Positions 41,201 to 53,820 of a stretch of 64,000 bases of DNA are shown piece by piece. The stretch's first letter is position 1; every line of letters starts with the position of its first letter. Both the position numbers and the translations under genes were made by a program. The notes under the pieces are model-generated. The model worked only from the letters and a program-made list of their open reading frames with translations, did not search any database and was not told the DNA's origin. Origin of the DNA: Acanthosepion esculentum (lineage: Eukaryota > Mollusca > Cephalopoda > Sepiida > Sepiidae); the NCBI GenBank assembly GCA_964036315.1, contig OZ038517.1, forward strand, positions 14,960,013 to 15,024,012, read 5' to 3'.

Positions 41201-43530
41201 GTTTAAGCCATCTCGGAAAAGATTAAGAATGGGAACAAAAGATTAACAATGGTAACTGAATGTTAAGAAGACGGGAGAAGGTAAACAATTGTAATAAATA
41301 TTAAGAACGGTAAAAGAATTTTAAGCCATCTCAGAAATGTTAAGTATGGGAACAAAAGATTAACAATGGTAACTGAATGTTAACAAGCCCAGAGAAGGCA
41401 AACAATTGTAATAAATATTAAGAACGGTAAAAGAAGTTTAAGCCATCTCAGAAAAGATTAAAAATGGGAACAAAAGATTAACAATGGTAACTGAATTTTA
41501 ACAAGCCCGGAGAAAGTAAACTATTGTAATAAATATTAAGAACGGTAAAAGAAGTTTAAGCCATCTCAGAAAAGATTCAGAATGGGAACAAAAGATTAAC
41601 AATGGTAACTGAATGTTAACAATTCCGGAGAAGGCAAACAGTTGTAATAAATATTAAGAACGGTAAAAGAAGTTTATGCCATCCTAGAAAAGATTAAGAA
41701 TGGGAACAAAAGATTAACAATGGTAACTGAATGTTAACAAGTCCGGAGAAAGTCAACTATTGTAATAAATATTAAGAACGGTAAAAGAAGTTTATGCCAT
41801 CTCAGAAAAGATTAAGAATGTAAGAAAATATTAACAATGGTAACTGAATGTTAACAAGCCCGGAGACGGTAAACAATTGTAATAAATATTAAGAACGGTA
41901 AAAGAAGTTTAAGCCATCTCAGAAAAGATTAAGAATGGGAATAAAAGATTAACAATGGTAACTGAATGTTAACAAGCCCGGAGAAGGCAAACAGTTGTAA
42001 TAAATATTATAACGGTAAAAGAAGTTTATGCCATCTCAGAAAAGATTAGGAATGGGAACAAATGATTAACAATGGTAACTGAATGTTAACAAGCCCGGAG
42101 AAAGTCAACTATTGTAATAAATATTAAGAACGGTAAAAGAAGTTTAAGCCATCTCAGAAAAGATTAAGAATGGGAACAAAAGATTAACAATGGTAACTGA
42201 ATGTTAACAAGCCCGGAGAAGGTAAACAGTTGTAATAAATATTAAGAACGGTAAAAGAAGTTTAAGCCATCTCGGAAAAGATTAAGAATGGGAACAAAAG
42301 ATTAACAATGTTAACTGAATGTTAAGAAGACGGGAGAAGGTAAACAATTGTAATAAATATTAAGAACGGTAAAAGAATTTTAAGCCATCTCAGAAATGTT
42401 AAGTATGGGAACAAAAGATTAACAATGGTAACTGAATGTTAACAAGCCCAGAGAAGGCAAACAATTGTAATAAATATTAAGAACGGTAAAAGAAGTTTAA
42501 GCCATCTCAGAAAAGATTAAGAATGGGAACAAAAGATTAACAATGGTAACTGAATTTTAACAAGCCCGGAGAAAGTAAACTATTGTAATAAATATTAAGA
42601 ACGGTAAAAGAAGTTTAAGCCATCTCAGAAAAGATTCAGAATGGGAACAAAAGATTAACAATGGTAACTGAATGTTAACAATTCCGGAGAAGGCAAACAG
42701 TTGTAATACATATTAAGAACGGTAAAAGAAGTTTATGCCATCCCAGAAAAGATTAAGAATGGGAACAAAAGATTAACAATGGTAACTGAATGTTAACAAG
42801 TCCGGAGAAAGTCAACTATTGTAATAAATATTAAGAACGGTAAAAGAAGTTTATGCCATCTCAGAAAAGATTAAGAATGTAAGAAAAGATTAACAATGGT
42901 AACTGAATGTTAACAAGCCCGGAGACGGTAAACAATTGTAATAAATATTAAGAACGGTAAAAGAAGTTTAAGCCATCTCAGAAAAGATTAAGAATGGGAA
43001 TAAAAGATTAACAATGGTAACTGAATGTTAACAAGCCCGGAGAAGGCAAACAATTGTAATAAATATTAAGAACGGTAAAAGAAGTTTAAGCCATCTCAGA
43101 AAAGATTAAGAATGGGAACAAAAGATTAACAATGGTAACTGAATGTTAACAAGCCCGGAGAAGGTAAACAGTTGTAATAAATATTATAACGGTAAAAGAA
43201 GTTTATGCCATCTCAGAAAAGATTAGGAATGGGAACAAATGATTAACAATGGTAACTGAATGTTAACAAGCCCGGAGAAAGTCAACTATTGCAATAAATA
43301 TTAAGAACGGTAAAAGAAGTTTAAGCCATCTCAGAAAAGATTTAGAATGTAAGAAAAGTTTAACAATGGTAACTGAATGTTAACAAGCCCGGTGAAGGTA
43401 AACAATTGTAATAAATAGTAATAACGGTAAAAGAAGTTTAAGCCATCTCGGAAAAGATTAAGAATGGGAACAAAAGATTAACAATGGTAACTGAATGTTA
43501 AGAAGACGGGAGAAGGTAAACAATTGTAAT
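38223..43530 (+). repeat. 118-bp satellite, block with 9- and 12-monomer periods
   Basis: The marker 'cagaaatgttaag' (a short monomer lacking part of 'aaaagatt') occurs at 39,921, 41,333 and 42,392, giving shifts of 1,412 bp (12 monomers) and 1,059 bp (9 monomers). Monomers with 'aagacgggag', 'aaatgattaac' and 'aattccgg' keep a constant relative order between copies, with three monomers present or absent. Confidence 0.83.
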
Positions 43531-46500
43531 AAATATTAAGAACGGTAAAAGAAGTTTAAGCCATCTCAGAAAATATTAAGAATGGGAACAAAAGATTAAC
43601 AATGGTAACTGAATGTTAACAAGCCCGGAGAAGGTAAACAGTTGTAATAAATATTATAACGGTAAAAGAAGTTTATGCCATCTCAGAAAAGATTAGGAAT
43701 GGGAACAAATGATTAACAATGGTGACTGAATGTTAACAAGCCCGGAGAAAGTCAACTATTGTAATAAATATTAAGAACGGTAAAAGAAGTTTAAGCCATC
43801 TCAGAAAAGATTAAGAATGGGAACAAAAGATTAACAATGGTAACTGAATGTTAACAAGCCCGGAGAATGTAAACAGTTGTAATAAATATTAAGAACGGTA
43901 AAAGAAGTTTAAGCCATCTCAGAAAAGATTAAGAATGTAAGAAAAGATTAACAATGGTAACTGAATGTTAACAAGCCCGGTGAAGGTAAACAATTGTAAT
44001 AAATATTAATAACGGTAACAGAAGTTTAAGCCATCTCGGAAAAGATTAAGAATGGGCACAAAAGATTAACAATGGTAACTGAATGTTAAGAAGACGGGAG
44101 AAGGTAAAAAATTGTAATAAATATAAAAAACGATAAAAGAAGTTTAAGCTATCTGAGAAGAGATTAAGTATGGGAAGAAAAGATTACCAACGGTGACTGA
44201 ATGTTAACAAGACCGGAGAATGTAAACAATTGTAATAAATATTAAGAACGGTAAAAGAAGTTTATGTCATCTCAGAAAAGATTAAGAATGGGAACAAAAG
44301 ATTAACAATGGTAACTGAATGTTAACAAGCCCGGAGAAGGCAAACAATTGTAATAAATATTAAGAACGGTAAAAGAAGTTTAAGCCATCTCAGAAAAGAT
44401 TAAGAATGGGAACAAAAGATTAACAATGGTAACTGAATGTTAACAAGCCCGGAGAAGGTAAACAGTTGTAATAAATATTATAACGGTAAAAGAAGTTTAT
44501 GCCATCTCAGAAAAGATTAGGAATGGGAACAAATGATTAACAATGGTAACTGAATGTTAACAAGCCCAGAGAAGGCAAACAATTGTAATAAATATTAAGA
44601 ACGGTAAAAGAAGTTTAAGCCATCTCAGAAAAGATTAAGAATGGGAACAAAAGATTAACAATGGTAACTGAATTTTAACAAGCCCGGAGAAAGTAAACTA
44701 TTGTAATAAATATTAAGAACGGTAAAAGAAGTTTAAGCCATCTCAGAAAAGATTCAGAATGGGAACAAAAGATTAACAATGGTAACTGAATGTTAACAAT
44801 TCCGGAGAAGGCAAACAGTTGTAATAAATATTAAGAACGGTAAAAGAAGTTTATGCCATCCCAGAAAAGATTAAGAATGGGAACAAAAGATTAACAATGG
44901 TAACTGAATGTTAACAAGTCCGGAGAAAGTCAACTATTGTAATAAATATTAAGAACGGTAAAAGAAGTTTATGCCATCTCAGAAAAGATTAAGAATGTAA
45001 GAAAAGATTAACAATGGTAACTGAATGTTAACAAGCCCGGAGACGGTAAACAATTGTAATAAATATTAAGAACGGTAAAAGAAGTTTAAGCCATCTCAGA
45101 AAAGATTAAGAATGGGAATAAAAGATTAACAATGGTAACTGAATGTTAACAAGCCCGGAGAAGGCAAACAATTGTAATAAATATTAAGAATGGTAAAAGA
45201 AGTTTAAGCCATCTCAGAAAAGATTAAGAATGGGAACAAAAGATTAACAATGGTAACTGAATGTTAACAAGCCCGGAGAAGGTAAACAGTTGTAATAAAT
45301 ATTATAACGGTAAAAGAAGTTTATGCCATCTCAGAAAAGATTAGGAATGGGAACAAATGATTAACAATGGTAACTGAATGTTAACAAGCCCGGAGAAAGT
45401 CAACTATTGCAATAAATATTAAGAACGGTAAAAGAAGTTTAAGCCATCTCAGAAAAGATTTAGAATGTAAGAAAAGTTTAACAATGGTAACTGAATGTTA
45501 ACAAGCCCGGTGAAGGTAAACAATTGTAATAAATAGTAATAACGGTAAAAGAAGTTTAAGCCATCTCGGAAAAGATTAAGAATGGGAACAAAAGATTAAC
45601 AATGGTAACTGAATGTTAAGAAGACGGGAGAAGGTAAACAATTGTAATAAATATTAAGAACGGTAAAAGAAGTTTAAGCCATCTCAGAAAATATTAAGAA
45701 TGGGAACAAAAGATTAACAATGGTAACTGAATGTTAACAAGCCCGGAGAAGGTAAACAGTTGTAATAAATATTATAACGGTAAAAGAAGTTTATGCCATC
45801 TCAGAAAAGATTAGGAATGGGAACAAATGATTAACAATGGTAACTGAATGTTAACAAGCCCGGAGAAAGTCAACTATTGTAATAAATATTAAGAACGGTA
45901 AAAGAAGTTTAAGCCATCTCAGAAAAGATTAAGAATGGGAACAAAAGATTAACAATGGTAACTGAATGTTAACAAGCCCGGAGAATGTAAACAGTTGTAA
46001 TAAATATTAAGAACGGTAAAAGAAGTTTAAGCCATCTCAGAAAAGATTAAGAATGGGCACAAAAGATTAACAATGGTAACTGAATGTTAAGAAGACGGGA
46101 GAAGGTAAAAAATTGTAATAAATATAAAAAACGATAAAAGAAGTTTAAGCTATCTGAGAAGAGATTAAGTATGGGAAGAAAAGATTACCAACGGTGACTG
46201 AATGTTAACAAGACCGGAGAATGTAAACAATTGTAATAAATATTAAGAACGGTAAAAGAAGTTTATGCCATCTCAGAAAAGATTAAGAATGGGAACAAAA
46301 GATTAACAATGGTAACTGAATGTTAACAAGCCCGGAGAAGGCAAACAATTGTAATAAATATTAAGAACGGTAAAAGAAGTTTAAGCCATCTCAGAAAAGA
46401 TTAAGAATGGGAACAAAAGATTAACAATGGTAACTGAATGTTAACAAGCCCGGAGAAGGTAAACAGTTGTAATAAATATTATAACGGTAAAAGAAGTTTA

Positions 46501-49500
46501 TGCCATCTCAGAAAAGTTTAGGAATGGGAACAAATGATTAACAATGGTAACTGAATGTTAACAAGCCCGGAGAAAGTCAACTATTGTAATAAATATTAAG
46601 AACGGTAAAAGAAGTTTAAGCCATCTCAGAAAAGATTAAGAATGGGAACAAAAGATTAACAATGGTAACTGAATGTTAACAAGCCCGGAGAAGGCAAACA
46701 ATTGTAATAAATATTAAGAACGGTAAAAGAAGTTTAAGCCATCTCAGTAAAGATTAAGAATGGGAACAAAAGATTAACAATGGTAACTGAATGTTAACAA
46801 GCCCGGAGAAAGCAAACAATTGTAATAAATATTAAGAACGGTAAAAGAAGTTTAAGCCATCTCAGAAAAGATTAAGAATTGGAACAAAAGATGAACATTG
46901 GCAACTGAATGTTACCAAGCCCGGAGATGGCAAACAATTGTAATAAATATTAAGAACGGTAAAAGAAGTTTAAGCCATCTCAGAAAATATTAAGAATGGG
47001 AACAAAAGATTAACAATGGTAACTGAATGTTAACAAGCCCGGAGAAGGTAAACAGTTGTAATAAATATTATAACGGTAAAAGAAGTTTATGCCATCTCAG
47101 AAAAGATTAGGAATGGGAACAAATGATTAACAATGGTGACTGAATGTTAACAAGCCCGGAGAAAGTCAACTATTGTAATAAATATTAAGAACGGTAAAAG
47201 AAGTTTAAGCCATCTCAGAAAAGATTAAGAATGGGAACAAAAGATTAACAATGGTAACTGAATGTTAACAAGCCCGGAGAATGTAAACAGTTGTAATAAA
47301 TATTAAGAACGGTAAAAGAAGTTTAAGCCATCTCAGAAAAGATTAAGAATGTAAGAAAAGATTAACAATGGTAACTGAATGTTAACAAGCCCGGTGAAGG
47401 TAAACAATTGTAATAAATATTAATAACGGTAACAGAAGTTTAAGCCATCTCGGAAAAGATTAAGAATGGGCACAAAAGATTAACAATGGTAACTGAATGT
47501 TAAGAAGACGGGAGAAGGTAAAAAATTGTAATAAATATAAAAAACGATAAAAGAAGTTTAAGCTATCTGAGAAGAGATTAAGTATGGGAAGAAAAGATTA
47601 CCAACGGTGACTGAATGTTAACAAGACCGGAGAATGTAAACAATTGTAATAAATATTAAGAACGGTAAAAGAAGTTTATGCCATCTCAGAAAAGATTAAG
47701 AATGGGAACAAAAGATTAACAATGGTAACTGAATGTTAACAAGCCCGGAGAAGGCAAACAATTGTAATAAATATTAAGAACGGTAAAAGAAGTTTAAGCC
47801 ATCTCAGAAAAGATTAAGAATGGGAACAAAAGATTAACAATGGTAACTGAATGTTAACAAGCCCGGAGAAGGTAAACAGTTGTAATAAATATTATAACGG
47901 TAAAAGAAGTTTATGCCATCTCAGAAAAGATTAGGAATGGGAACAAATGATTAACAATGGTAACTGAATGTTAACAAGCCCAGAGAAGGCAAACAATTGT
48001 AATAAATATTAAGAACGGTAAAAGAAGTTTAAGCCATCTCAGAAAAGATTAAGAATGGGAACAAAAGATTAACAATGGTAACTGAATTTTAACAAGCCCG
48101 GAGAAAGTAAACTATTGTAATAAATATTAAGAACGGTAAAAGAAGTTTAAGCCATCTCAGAAAAGATTCAGAATGGGAACAAAAGATTAACAATGGTAAC
48201 TGAATGTTAACAATTCCGGAGAAGGCAAACAGTTGTAATAAATATTAAGAACGGTAAAAGAAGTTTATGCCATCCCAGAAAAGATTAAGAATGGGAACAA
48301 AAGATTAACAATGGTAACTGAATGTTAACAAGTCCGGAGAAAGTCAACTATTGTAATAAATATTAAGAACGGTAAAAGAAGTTTATGCCATCTCAGAAAA
48401 GATTAAGAATGTAAGAAAAGATTAACAATGGTAACTGAATGTTAACAAGCCCGGAGACGGTAAACAATTGTAATAAATATTAAGAACGGTAAAAGAAGTT
48501 TAAGCCATCTCAGAAAAGATTAAGAATGGGAATAAAAGATTAACAATGGTAACTGAATGTTAACAAGCCCGGAGAAGGCAAACAATTGTAATAAATATTA
48601 AGAATGGTAAAAGAAGTTTAAGCCATCTCAGAAAAGATTAAGAATGGGAACAAAAGATTAACAATGGTAACTGAATGTTAACAAGCCCGGAGAAGGTAAA
48701 CAGTTGTAATAAATATTATAACGGTAAAAGAAGTTTATGCCATCTCAGAAAAGATTAGGAATGGGAACAAATGATTAACAATGGTAACTGAATGTTAACA
48801 AGCCCGGAGAAAGTCAACTATTGCAATAAATATTAAGAACGGTAAAAGAAGTTTAAGCCATCTCAGAAAAGATTTAGAATGTAAGAAAAGTTTAACAATG
48901 GTAACTGAATGTTAACAAGCCCGGTGAAGGTAAACAATTGTAATAAATAGTAATAACGGTAAAAGAAGTTTAAGCCATCTCGGAAAAGATTAAGAATGGG
49001 AACAAAAGATTAACAATGGTAACTGAATGTTAAGAAGACGGGAGAAGGTAAACAATTGTAATAAATATTAAGAACGGTAAAAGAAGTTTAAGCCATCTCA
49101 GAAAATATTAAGAATGGGAACAAAAGATTAACAATGGTAACTGAATGTTAACAAGCCCGGAGAAGGTAAACAGTTGTAATAAATATTATAACGGTAAAAG
49201 AAGTTTATGCCATCTCAGAAAAGATTAGGAATGGGAACAAATGATTAACAATGGTAACTGAATGTTAACAAGCCCGGAGAAAGTCAACTATTGTAATAAA
49301 TATTAAGAACGGTAAAAGAAGTTTAAGCCATCTCAGAAAAGATTAAGAATGGGAACAAAAGATTAACAATGGTAACTGAATGTTAACAAGCCCGGAGAAT
49401 GTAAACAGTTGTAATAAATATTAAGAACGGTAAAAGAAGTTTAAGCCATCTCAGAAAAGATTAAGAATGGGCACAAAAGATTAACAATGGTAACTGAATG

Positions 49501-50350
49501 TTAAGAAGACGGGAGAAGGTAAAAAATTGTAATAAATATAAAAAACGATAAAAGAAGTTTAAGCTATCTGAGAAGAGATTAAGTATGGGAAGAAAAGATT
49601 ACCAACGGTGACTGAATGTTAACAAGACCGGAGAATGTAAACAATTGTAATAAATATTAAGAACGGTAAAAGAAGTTTATGCCATCTCAGAAAAGATTAA
49701 GAATGGGAACAAAAGATTAACAATGGTAACTGAATGTTAACAAGCCCGGAGAAGGCAAACAATTGTAATAAATATTAAGAACGGTAAAAGAAGTTTAAGC
49801 CATCTCAGAAAAGATTAAGAATGGGAACAAAAGATTAACAATGGTAACTGAATGTTAACAAGCCCGGAGAAGGTAAACAGTTGTAATAAATATTATAACG
49901 GTAAAAGAAGTTTATGCCATCTCAGAAAAGTTTAGGAATGGGAACAAATGATTAACAATGGTAACTGAATGTTAACAAGCCCGGAGAAAGTCAACTATTG
50001 TAATAAATATTAAGAACGGTAAAAGAAGTTTAAGCCATCTCAGAAAAGATTAAGAATGGGAACAAAAGATTAACAATGGTAACTGAATGTTAACAAGCCC
50101 GGAGAAGGCAAACAATTGTAATAAATATTAAGAACGGTAAAAGAAGTTTAAGCCATCTCAGTAAAGATTAAGAATGGGAACAAAAGATTAACAATGGTAA
50201 CTGAATGTTAACAAGCCCGGAGAAAGCAAACAATTGTAATAAATATTAAGAACGGTAAAAGAAGTTTAAGCCATCTCAGAAAAGATTAAGAATTGGAACA
50301 AAAGATGAACATTGGCAACTGAATGTTACCAAGCCCGGAGATGGCAAACA
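43531..50350 (+). repeat. 3,414-bp higher-order unit (29 monomers), two full copies
   Basis: The divergent monomer marked by 'atctgagaag' lies at 44,151, 46,152, 47,565, 49,566, 50,979 and 52,392. Intervals alternate 2,001 (17 monomers), 1,413 (12), 2,001, 1,413, 1,413, so the 29-monomer sum of 3,414 bp is the real period. The marker 'ggtgactgaatg' without 'caac' occurs at 43,721 and 47,135, again 3,414 apart. 'aagaatggtaaaag' at about 45,187 recurs near 48,601. Left similarity at this offset stops near 43,530, so copies are about 43.53-46.94 and 46.94-50.35 kb. Confidence 0.9.
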
Positions 50351-52905
50351 ATTGTAAGAAATATTAAGGACCGTAAAAGAAGTTTAAGCCATCTCAGAAA
50401 AGATTAAGAATGGGAACAAAAGATTAACAATGGTAACTGAATGTTAACAAGCCCGGAGAAGGTAAACAGTTGTAATAAATATTATAACGGTAAAAGAAGT
50501 TTATGCCATCTCAGAAAAGATTAGGAATGGGAACAAATGATTAACAATGGTAACTGAATGTTAACAAGCCCGGAGAAAGTCAACTATTGTAATAAATATT
50601 AAGAACGGTAAAAGAAGTTTAAGCCATCTCAGAAAAGATTAAGAATGGGAACAAAAGATTAACAATGGTAACTGAATGTTAACAAGCCCGGAGAATGTAA
50701 ACAGTTGTAATAAATATTAAGAACGGTAAAAGAAGTTTAAGCCATCTCAGAAAAGATTAAGAATGTAAGAAAAGATTAACAATGGTAACTGAATGTTAAC
50801 AAGCCCGGTGAAGGTAAACAATTGTAATAAATTTTAATAACGGTAAAAGAAGTTTAAGCCATCTCGGAAAAGATTAAGAATGGGCACAAAAGATTAACAA
50901 TGGTAACTGAATGTTAAGAAGACGGGAGAAGGTAAAAAATTGTAATAAATATAAAAAACGATAAAAGAAGTTTAAGCTATCTGAGAAGAGATTAAGTATG
51001 GGAAGAAAAGATTACCAACGGTGACTGAATGTTAACAAGACCGGAGAATGTAAACAATTGTAATAAATATTAAGAACGGTAAAAGAAGTTTATGCCATCT
51101 CAGAAAAGATTAAGAATGGGAACAAAAGATTAACAATGGTAACTGAATGTTAACTAGCCCGGAGAAGGCAAACAATTGTAATAAATATTAAGAACGGTAA
51201 AAGAAGTTTAAGCCATCTCAGAAAAGATTAAGAATGGGAACAAAAGATTAACAATGGTAACTGAATGTTAACAAGCCCGGAGAAGGTAAACAGTTGTAAT
51301 AAATATTATAACGGTAAAAGAAGTTTATGCCATCTCAGAAAAGATTAGGAATGGGAACAAATGATTAACAATGGTAACTGAATGTTAACAAGCCCGGAGA
51401 AAGTCAACTATTGTAATAAATATTAAGAACGGTAAAAGAAGTTTAAGCCATCTCAGAAAAGATTAAGAATGGGAACAAAAGATTAACAATGGTAACTGAA
51501 TGTTAACAAGCCCGGAGAAGGCAAACAATTGTAATAAATATTAAGAACGGTAAAAGAAGTTTAAGCCATCTCAGTAAAGATTAAGAATGGGAACAAAAGA
51601 TTAACAATGGTAACTGAATGTTAACAAGCCCGGAGAAAGCAAACAATTGTAATAAATATTAAGAACGGTAAAAGAAGTTTAAGCCATCTCAGAAAAGATT
51701 AAGAATTGGAACAAAAGATGAACATTGGCAACTGAATGTTACCAAGCCCGGAGATGGCAAACAATTGTAATAAATATTAAGGACCGTAAAAGAAGTTTAA
51801 GCCATCTCAGAAAAGATTATGAATGGGAACAAAAGATTAACAATGGTAACTGAATGTTAACAAGCCCGGAGAAGGTAAACAGTTGTAATAAATATTATAA
51901 CGGTAAAAGAAGTTTATGCCATCTCAGAAAAGATTAGGAATGGGAACAAATGATTAACAATGGTAACTGAATGTTAACAAGCCCGGAGAAAGTCAACTAT
52001 TGTAATAAATATTAAGAACGGTAAAAGAAGTTTAAGCCATCTCAGAAAAGATTAAGAATGGGAACAAAAGATTAACAATGGTAACTGAATGTTAACAAGC
52101 CCGGAGAAGGTAAACAGTTGTAATAAATATTAAGAACGGTAAAAGAAGTTTAAGCCATCTCAGAAAAGATTAAGAATGTAAGAAAAGATTAACAATGGTA
52201 ACTGAATGTTAACAAGCCCGGTGAAGTTAAACAATTGTAATAAATATTAATAACGGTAAAAGAAATTTAAGCCATCTCGGAAAAGATTAAGAATGGGAAC
52301 AAAAGATTAACAATGGTAACTGAATGTTAAGAAGACGGGAGAATGTAAAAAATTGTAATAAATATAAAAAACGATAAAAGAAGTTTAAGCTATCTGAGAA
52401 GAGATTAAGTATGGGAAGAAAAGATTACCAATGGTGACTGAATGTTAACAAGACCGGAGGATGTAAACAATTGTAATAAATCTTAAGAACGGTAAAAGAA
52501 GTTTAAGCCATCTCAGAAAAGATTAAGAATGGGAACAAAAGATTAACAACGGTAACTGAATGTTAACAAGCCCGGAGAATGTAAACTATTGCAATAAATA
52601 TTAAGAACGGTAAAAGAAGTTTAAGCCATCTCAGAAAACATTAAGAATGGGAACAAAAGATTAACAATGGTAACTGAATGTTAACAAGCCCGGTGAAGGC
52701 AAACAATTGTAATAAATATTAAGGACCGTAAAAAAGTTTAAGCCATGTCAGAAAAGTTTAAGAATGGGAACAAAAGATTAACAATGGTAACTGAATGTTA
52801 ACAAGCCGGGAGAAGGCAAACAATTTATTAGATACAAAAGATTAACAACGGTAACTTAAGCTTAAAATGCCCGGAGAAGGTTAACCGTGGTATTGAATAT
52901 TGAAA
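50351..52905 (+). repeat. 118-bp satellite, right end with decaying monomers
   Basis: A partial third 3,414-bp unit runs to about 51.38 kb. After that the order follows the 1,413-bp half-period. From 52,450 the copies diverge ('ggaggatg', 'aaatcttaag', 'acaacggtaac'). Near 52,822 about 66 bases of a monomer are missing. The last recognisable partial unit, 52,835-52,905, is strongly mutated ('gtaacttaagcttaaaatg', 'gttaaccgtgg'). Confidence 0.85.
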
Positions 52906-52925
52906 ATTGCGTTTAAATTTTTTTA

Positions 52926-53466
52926 AGATCAAAGATGAAAGGAAAGCAAGAAGCCGGAAGAGTGTTCCACAAGCGAAAATTGAACGAGAACAATAGAAGA
53001 GTAATCAGGAAGACAGTAGATAACGATTGACATTGCATATAACTTTTTGAAGATCAAAGCTGACAGGAAAGCAAGAAGCCGGAAGTGAGTTCCACAAGGG
53101 AAAATTGAACTAGAACAATAGAATAGTAATCAGGAAAACAGTAGATAACTATTGACATTGCATTTCAATTTTTGAAGATCTAAGTTGACTGGAAAGTAAG
53201 AAGCCGGAAGAGATTTTCACAAGCGAAAATTGAGCGAGAACAATAGAAGAGTAATCAGGAAGACAGTAGATAACGATTGACATTGCATTTAAATTTTTGA
53301 AAATCAAAGTTGGCTGGAAAGCAAGAAGCCGGAAGAGAGTTCCACAAGCGAAAATTGAGTGAGAACAATAGAAGAGTAATCAGGAAGACAGTAGATAACG
53401 ATTGACATTGCATTTAAACCTTTGGAGATCAAAGTTGACTGTAAAACGAGAAGTTCCACAAGCGAA
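52926..53466 (+). repeat. 125-bp tandem repeat, four copies plus a partial fifth
   Basis: The word 'agatcaaag' or a one-base variant starts at 52,926, 53,051, 53,176, 53,301 and 53,426, exactly 125 bp apart. The unit includes 'gcaagaagccggaag', 'ttccacaagcgaaaattga', 'agtaatcaggaagacag' and 'cgattgacattgcattt'. The fifth copy is cut short after 'ttccacaagcg'. There is no convincing relation to the 118-bp monomer apart from a similar purine bias and a short 'aagccgg' core. A 61-codon open frame on the minus strand is a by-product. Confidence 0.93.
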
Positions 53467-53820
53467 GTGTGCATGAAAAAAACCTTCATTCTTGAGGCCA
53501 GCTGCTAATTTAACGTTATCGAACTGATTGGACTTACTTACCGGACTGATCTTGGTACCATTTTTAATGTTGATGTCTTCAAGCTTTCTTAGGGATGGTG
53601 GGGATGGAAAATAAACAGGCCCTCTATCTGTAGGATCTGGATTTTTCTAAACACTATACAGTATTCCGGCGCTGTTCCAGCCCAATAGCAAGGTAAACTG
53701 CAAGAAAGCTTACTTTAACACTCTGATAATACCCGGTGCCTGGCCGGTGTAAGGGTTTTATGGCCCCACTCATCTATGATATGGGCCGACCCGAATCTAT
53801 CATCCTATTCTCTACTACAT
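53467..53820. other. non-repetitive spacer, no gene seen
   Basis: This is unique-looking sequence of more mixed composition, including a relatively GC-rich piece around 53,720-53,800. I found no open frame, RNA gene or recognisable element in it. Confidence 0.6.

Larger units (their letters stand above)
1..52905 (+). repeat. 118-bp satellite DNA array, about 449 head-to-tail monomers
   Basis: The same ~118-bp unit repeats without interruption and always in one orientation. The first starts are 1, 119 and 236, and single-base indels make some copies 116-117 bp. In a typical copy I count 56 A, 24 T, 24 G and 14 C, so about 32% GC and 68% purine on this strand. Each unit contains the palindromes GTTAAC, CAATTG and AATATT, and an AATAAA. 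Most copies differ from the consensus by a few substitutions. Recurrent variants include 'attccgg', 'aagacgggag', 'gaatgtaagaaaag', 'aaggaccg', 'attataacgg' and 'gatgaac...taccaag', and these mark higher-order blocks. Stops are dense in all frames, so no protein is encoded. Length, uniform orientation and homogeneity are typical of heterochromatic or centromeric satellites, but a centromeric role is only inference. The array continues beyond the left edge. Confidence 0.97.

Noticed and set aside
1..52905. CRISPR-like array
   Set aside because: The whole 118-bp unit is conserved. There are no short repeats separated by unique spacers, and no cas genes.
1..52905. Hammerhead ribozyme or CENP-B box inside the satellite monomer
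   Set aside because: The 'ctgaatg' word does not fit CUGANGA and is not followed by a hairpin and GAAA. No match to the TTCG..A..CGGG pattern of a CENP-B box was seen.
53304..53489. 61-codon minus-strand frame
   Set aside because: It overlaps the 125-bp tandem repeat and has no recognisable domain.
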